From Bacteroidota bacterium (lineage in GTDB: Bacteria > Bacteroidota > Bacteroidia > Bacteroidales > UBA1556), in assembly GCA_003648395.1 (NCBI GenBank), contig QMPB01000200.1, positions 1 to 7,549 on the forward strand: DNA of 7,549 nt, written 5' to 3'. Below, piece by piece: positions 5,823 through 7,549 of the stretch. Every line of letters begins with the position of its first letter. Positions within the stretch are counted from its first letter, which is position 1. The translations under genes and the position numbers were made by a program. The notes below the pieces were generated by a model that was not told where the DNA came from, did no database searches, and worked only from the letters and a program-made list of their open reading frames with translations.

Positions 5823-7097
5823 ATGATAAAGTTTTTATTAAAAGGAATATTAAGGGATAAAAGTAGGAGTTTGCTGCCTATTATTGTAATTTCCCTTGGT
5901 GTATTTCTAACCATTTTTATGAGTGGTTGGATGAAAGGGATATTTACCGATATGGTTGATATGAACGCCAAATTTACCACTGGTCATGTTAAAATTATGA
6001 CTCGTGCATATGCAGAAAACGAAAAGCAGATTCCAAATGATTTAGCGCTACTTGATGCGGAGAATTGGATGCAAAAATTAAATACAGAATATCCTGATGT
6101 GGAATGGGTTCAAAGGATTCATTTTGGTGGTTTGATTGATGTACCCGATGCTAATGGAGAAACTAGAGCTCAAGGTCCTGCCATGGGTAAAGCTGTAGAT
6201 TTATTTTCTGAAAATACTAATGAGCCTGAGCGAATGAATATTACTAAATCATTAGTAAAAGGTGTTATGCCTAGCAAAAGTGGTGAAGCTCTTATTAGTG
6301 ATGAGTTTGCAGAGCGTTTTGGTGTAAAGCTGGGTGATAAAGTTACTATTTTTGGTTCTACAATGTATGGTAGTATGATGTTTCAAACTTTTGATGTAAC
6401 TGGTACCATTAGTTTTGGAATAAGTATGCTCGATAGAGGAGCTATTATAGTTGATATTAAGGACGCTCAAAAAGCCCTTGATATGGAAGATGCTACCAGC
6501 GAAATATTAGGTTATTTTAAAGGGTCATCTTATGATGATATTAGAGCAGATTCTCTAAAAGCAGATTTTAATGGAAAGTATAGTAATATTGATGATGAAT
6601 ATTCTCCACAAATGTTTAAACTTACTGAACAGGGAATACTTAAAGAAATGCTTGCTCGTGGCGAGAATATGACAAGTATTATGGTTTTTATATTTATAAT
6701 TGCTATGTCGATAGTGCTTTGGAATACAGGCTTGCTAGGTGGCTTGCGTAGATATAGTGAATATGGAGTTCGCTTGGCGTTAGGAGAGGAGAAAGGTCAT
6801 ATTTATAAAACGATAATTATTGAAGCAATAATTATCGGGTTTATAGGTTCAGTAGTTGGTACAATTTTAGGAGTAGGAGCATGCTATTATTTGCAAGAAA
6901 ATGGTATTGATTTTAGTGCTATGATGAAGAATGTGGATATGATGATGCCTCCAGTTTATCGTGCAATTGTAACTCCTGATCTGTTTTATGTAGGATTTAT
7001 TCCTGGTTTAGTTGCAATGACTCTTGGTAATGCACTTGCGGGTTATGCTATTTATAAAAGGAAAACTGCAACTTTATTTAAAGAGTTGGAGGTTTAG
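5823..7097 (+). CDS. ABC transporter permease, FtsX/LolE-type (second of two)
   Basis: This 424-residue inner-membrane protein has the same architecture as its neighbour: helix 1 at about 16-36, a periplasmic domain at about 38-282, and helices at about 283-303, 330-356 and 386-410. TTGHVKIMTRAYAE (52-65) after helix 1 is the common start of the periplasmic domain in FtsX/LolC-type permeases. GLRRYSEYGVRLALGEEKGHIYK (307-329) is the coupling segment. The two permeases share the fold but differ clearly in their periplasmic parts, so they look like heterodimer partners, as LolC and LolE are, rather than a recent duplication. The ATG at 5823 is the natural start, with helix 1 correctly placed after it. 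A 54-base gap separates it from the LolA-like gene, so co-transcription is likely. Confidence 0.93.
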   Translation: MIKFLLKGILRDKSRSLLPIIVISLGVFLTIFMSGWMKGIFTDMVDMNAKFTTGHVKIMTRAYAENEKQIPNDLALLDAENWMQKLNTEYPDVEWVQRIHFGGLIDVPDANGETRAQGPAMGKAVDLFSENTNEPERMNITKSLVKGVMPSKSGEALISDEFAERFGVKLGDKVTIFGSTMYGSMMFQTFDVTGTISFGISMLDRGAIIVDIKDAQKALDMEDATSEILGYFKGSSYDDIRADSLKADFNGKYSNIDDEYSPQMFKLTEQGILKEMLARGENMTSIMVFIFIIAMSIVLWNTGLLGGLRRYSEYGVRLALGEEKGHIYKTIIIEAIIIGFIGSVVGTILGVGACYYLQENGIDFSAMMKNVDMMMPPVYRAIVTPDLFYVGFIPGLVAMTLGNALAGYAIYKRKTATLFKELEV

Positions 7098-7151
7098 GTG
7101 TTCTTTATATAGAAAAGATTTTTAAACAACATTTATTAAATTAGAGATATA

Positions 7152-7549
7152 ATGAAAAAATATATAGTATTAATAATGGCAATAGTGGTTTCAATAGGAG
7201 CGTATAGCCAAACAGCAACAGAGATTCTTGAGCATATAGATAGAAATATGTCTAGTGATAATCAGGTAATAGAGTCCTCAATGACTATTCACGGTAAGCG
7301 TAATAGCCGCACAATGACCTCAATAACATATACAATAGGTAGTGAGAAATCATATACTGAATATTTATCTCCAGTACGAGAAAAAGGTACAAAAATGCTT
7401 AAACTTACTGATAAATTATGGATATACTCTCCTAGTACTGACCGTACTATACAAATTTCTGGACATATGCTCCGCCAATCTGTAATGGGCTCTGATATGT
7501 CATACGAAGATGCTATGGACGATCGTAAACTAAATGAGGTTTATGATGC
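7152..7549 (+). CDS. LolA-like outer-membrane lipoprotein-sorting protein, 3' end outside the window
   Basis: The reading frame is open for 132 codons to the window edge and is cut by it. A signal peptide is clear: KK at positions 2-3, a hydrophobic stretch at about 5-17, and AYS-Q with probable cleavage after Ser19, so the product is periplasmic. The mature part follows the pattern of the LolA-like family PF17131, often annotated as outer membrane lipoprotein-sorting protein: SSMTIHGKRNSRTM (42-55), then SYTEYLSPVREKGTKMLKL, LWIYSPSTDRTIQISGHMLRQS and GSDMSYEDAM. Members are usually about 240-260 residues, so about half is missing. LolA-type folds are open half-barrels that shield a lipid or lipoprotein acyl chain. 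Its position right after an ABC permease pair supports a periplasmic carrier role. The family also occurs next to RND-type exporters, so the cargo need not be a lipoprotein. Confidence 0.9.
   Translation, partial: MKKYIVLIMAIVVSIGAYSQTATEILEHIDRNMSSDNQVIESSMTIHGKRNSRTMTSITYTIGSEKSYTEYLSPVREKGTKMLKLTDKLWIYSPSTDRTIQISGHMLRQSVMGSDMSYEDAMDDRKLNEVYD

Noticed and set aside
3868..7097. MacAB-type antibiotic or peptide exporter
   Set aside because: MacB fuses ATPase and permease in one chain and works with a MacA adaptor and a TolC-type channel. Here the ATPase is separate, there are two permeases and no adaptor, and a LolA-like protein follows, which fits a Lol-like system better.
1..7549. CRISPR arrays, tRNA or rRNA genes, insertion sequences
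   Set aside because: No regularly spaced repeats, no cloverleaf-like or ribosomal RNA sequence, and no transposase or terminal inverted repeats were seen.

Overview
The window looks like chromosomal DNA from a member of the Bacteroidota. The sequence is AT-rich and Shine-Dalgarno signals are almost absent. Several upstream regions carry the Bacteroidota -7 promoter element TAnnTTTG. Two exported proteins have signal peptides ending in the typical S-x-S-Q form, and the last gene belongs to a LolA-like family common in this phylum. Genus cannot be judged from the sequence. All supported genes lie on the + strand.

Left part (1-1950): one 445-residue protein of unknown function (309-1646), with about 300 bases of non-coding sequence on each side. 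It is closely bracketed by imperfect hairpins. The six bases TTAGCC just before it are exactly complementary to GGCTAA at its 3' end, which is the relationship expected of an integron gene cassette and its own attC site. This is a hypothesis; no integrase is present in the window.

Right part (1951-7549): a compact envelope-transport locus. It holds a TetR-type regulator, an exported probable outer-membrane beta-barrel protein starting 6 bases later, a LolD/MacB-type ABC ATPase, two different FtsX/LolC-type permeases, and the first 132 residues of a LolA-like (PF17131-type) periplasmic protein cut by the window end. A perfect 12-bp inverted repeat and a candidate promoter separate regulator-barrel from transporter genes, so there are probably two transcription units.

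Read together, the ATPase and permease pair would power removal of a hydrophobic cargo from the inner membrane, the LolA-like protein would carry it across the periplasm, and the barrel would receive it or act at the outer membrane. The TetR protein would control the set. This is a Lol-like trafficking module with a dedicated regulator and barrel. Its cargo (lipoprotein, lipid or another hydrophobic molecule) cannot be read from the sequence.
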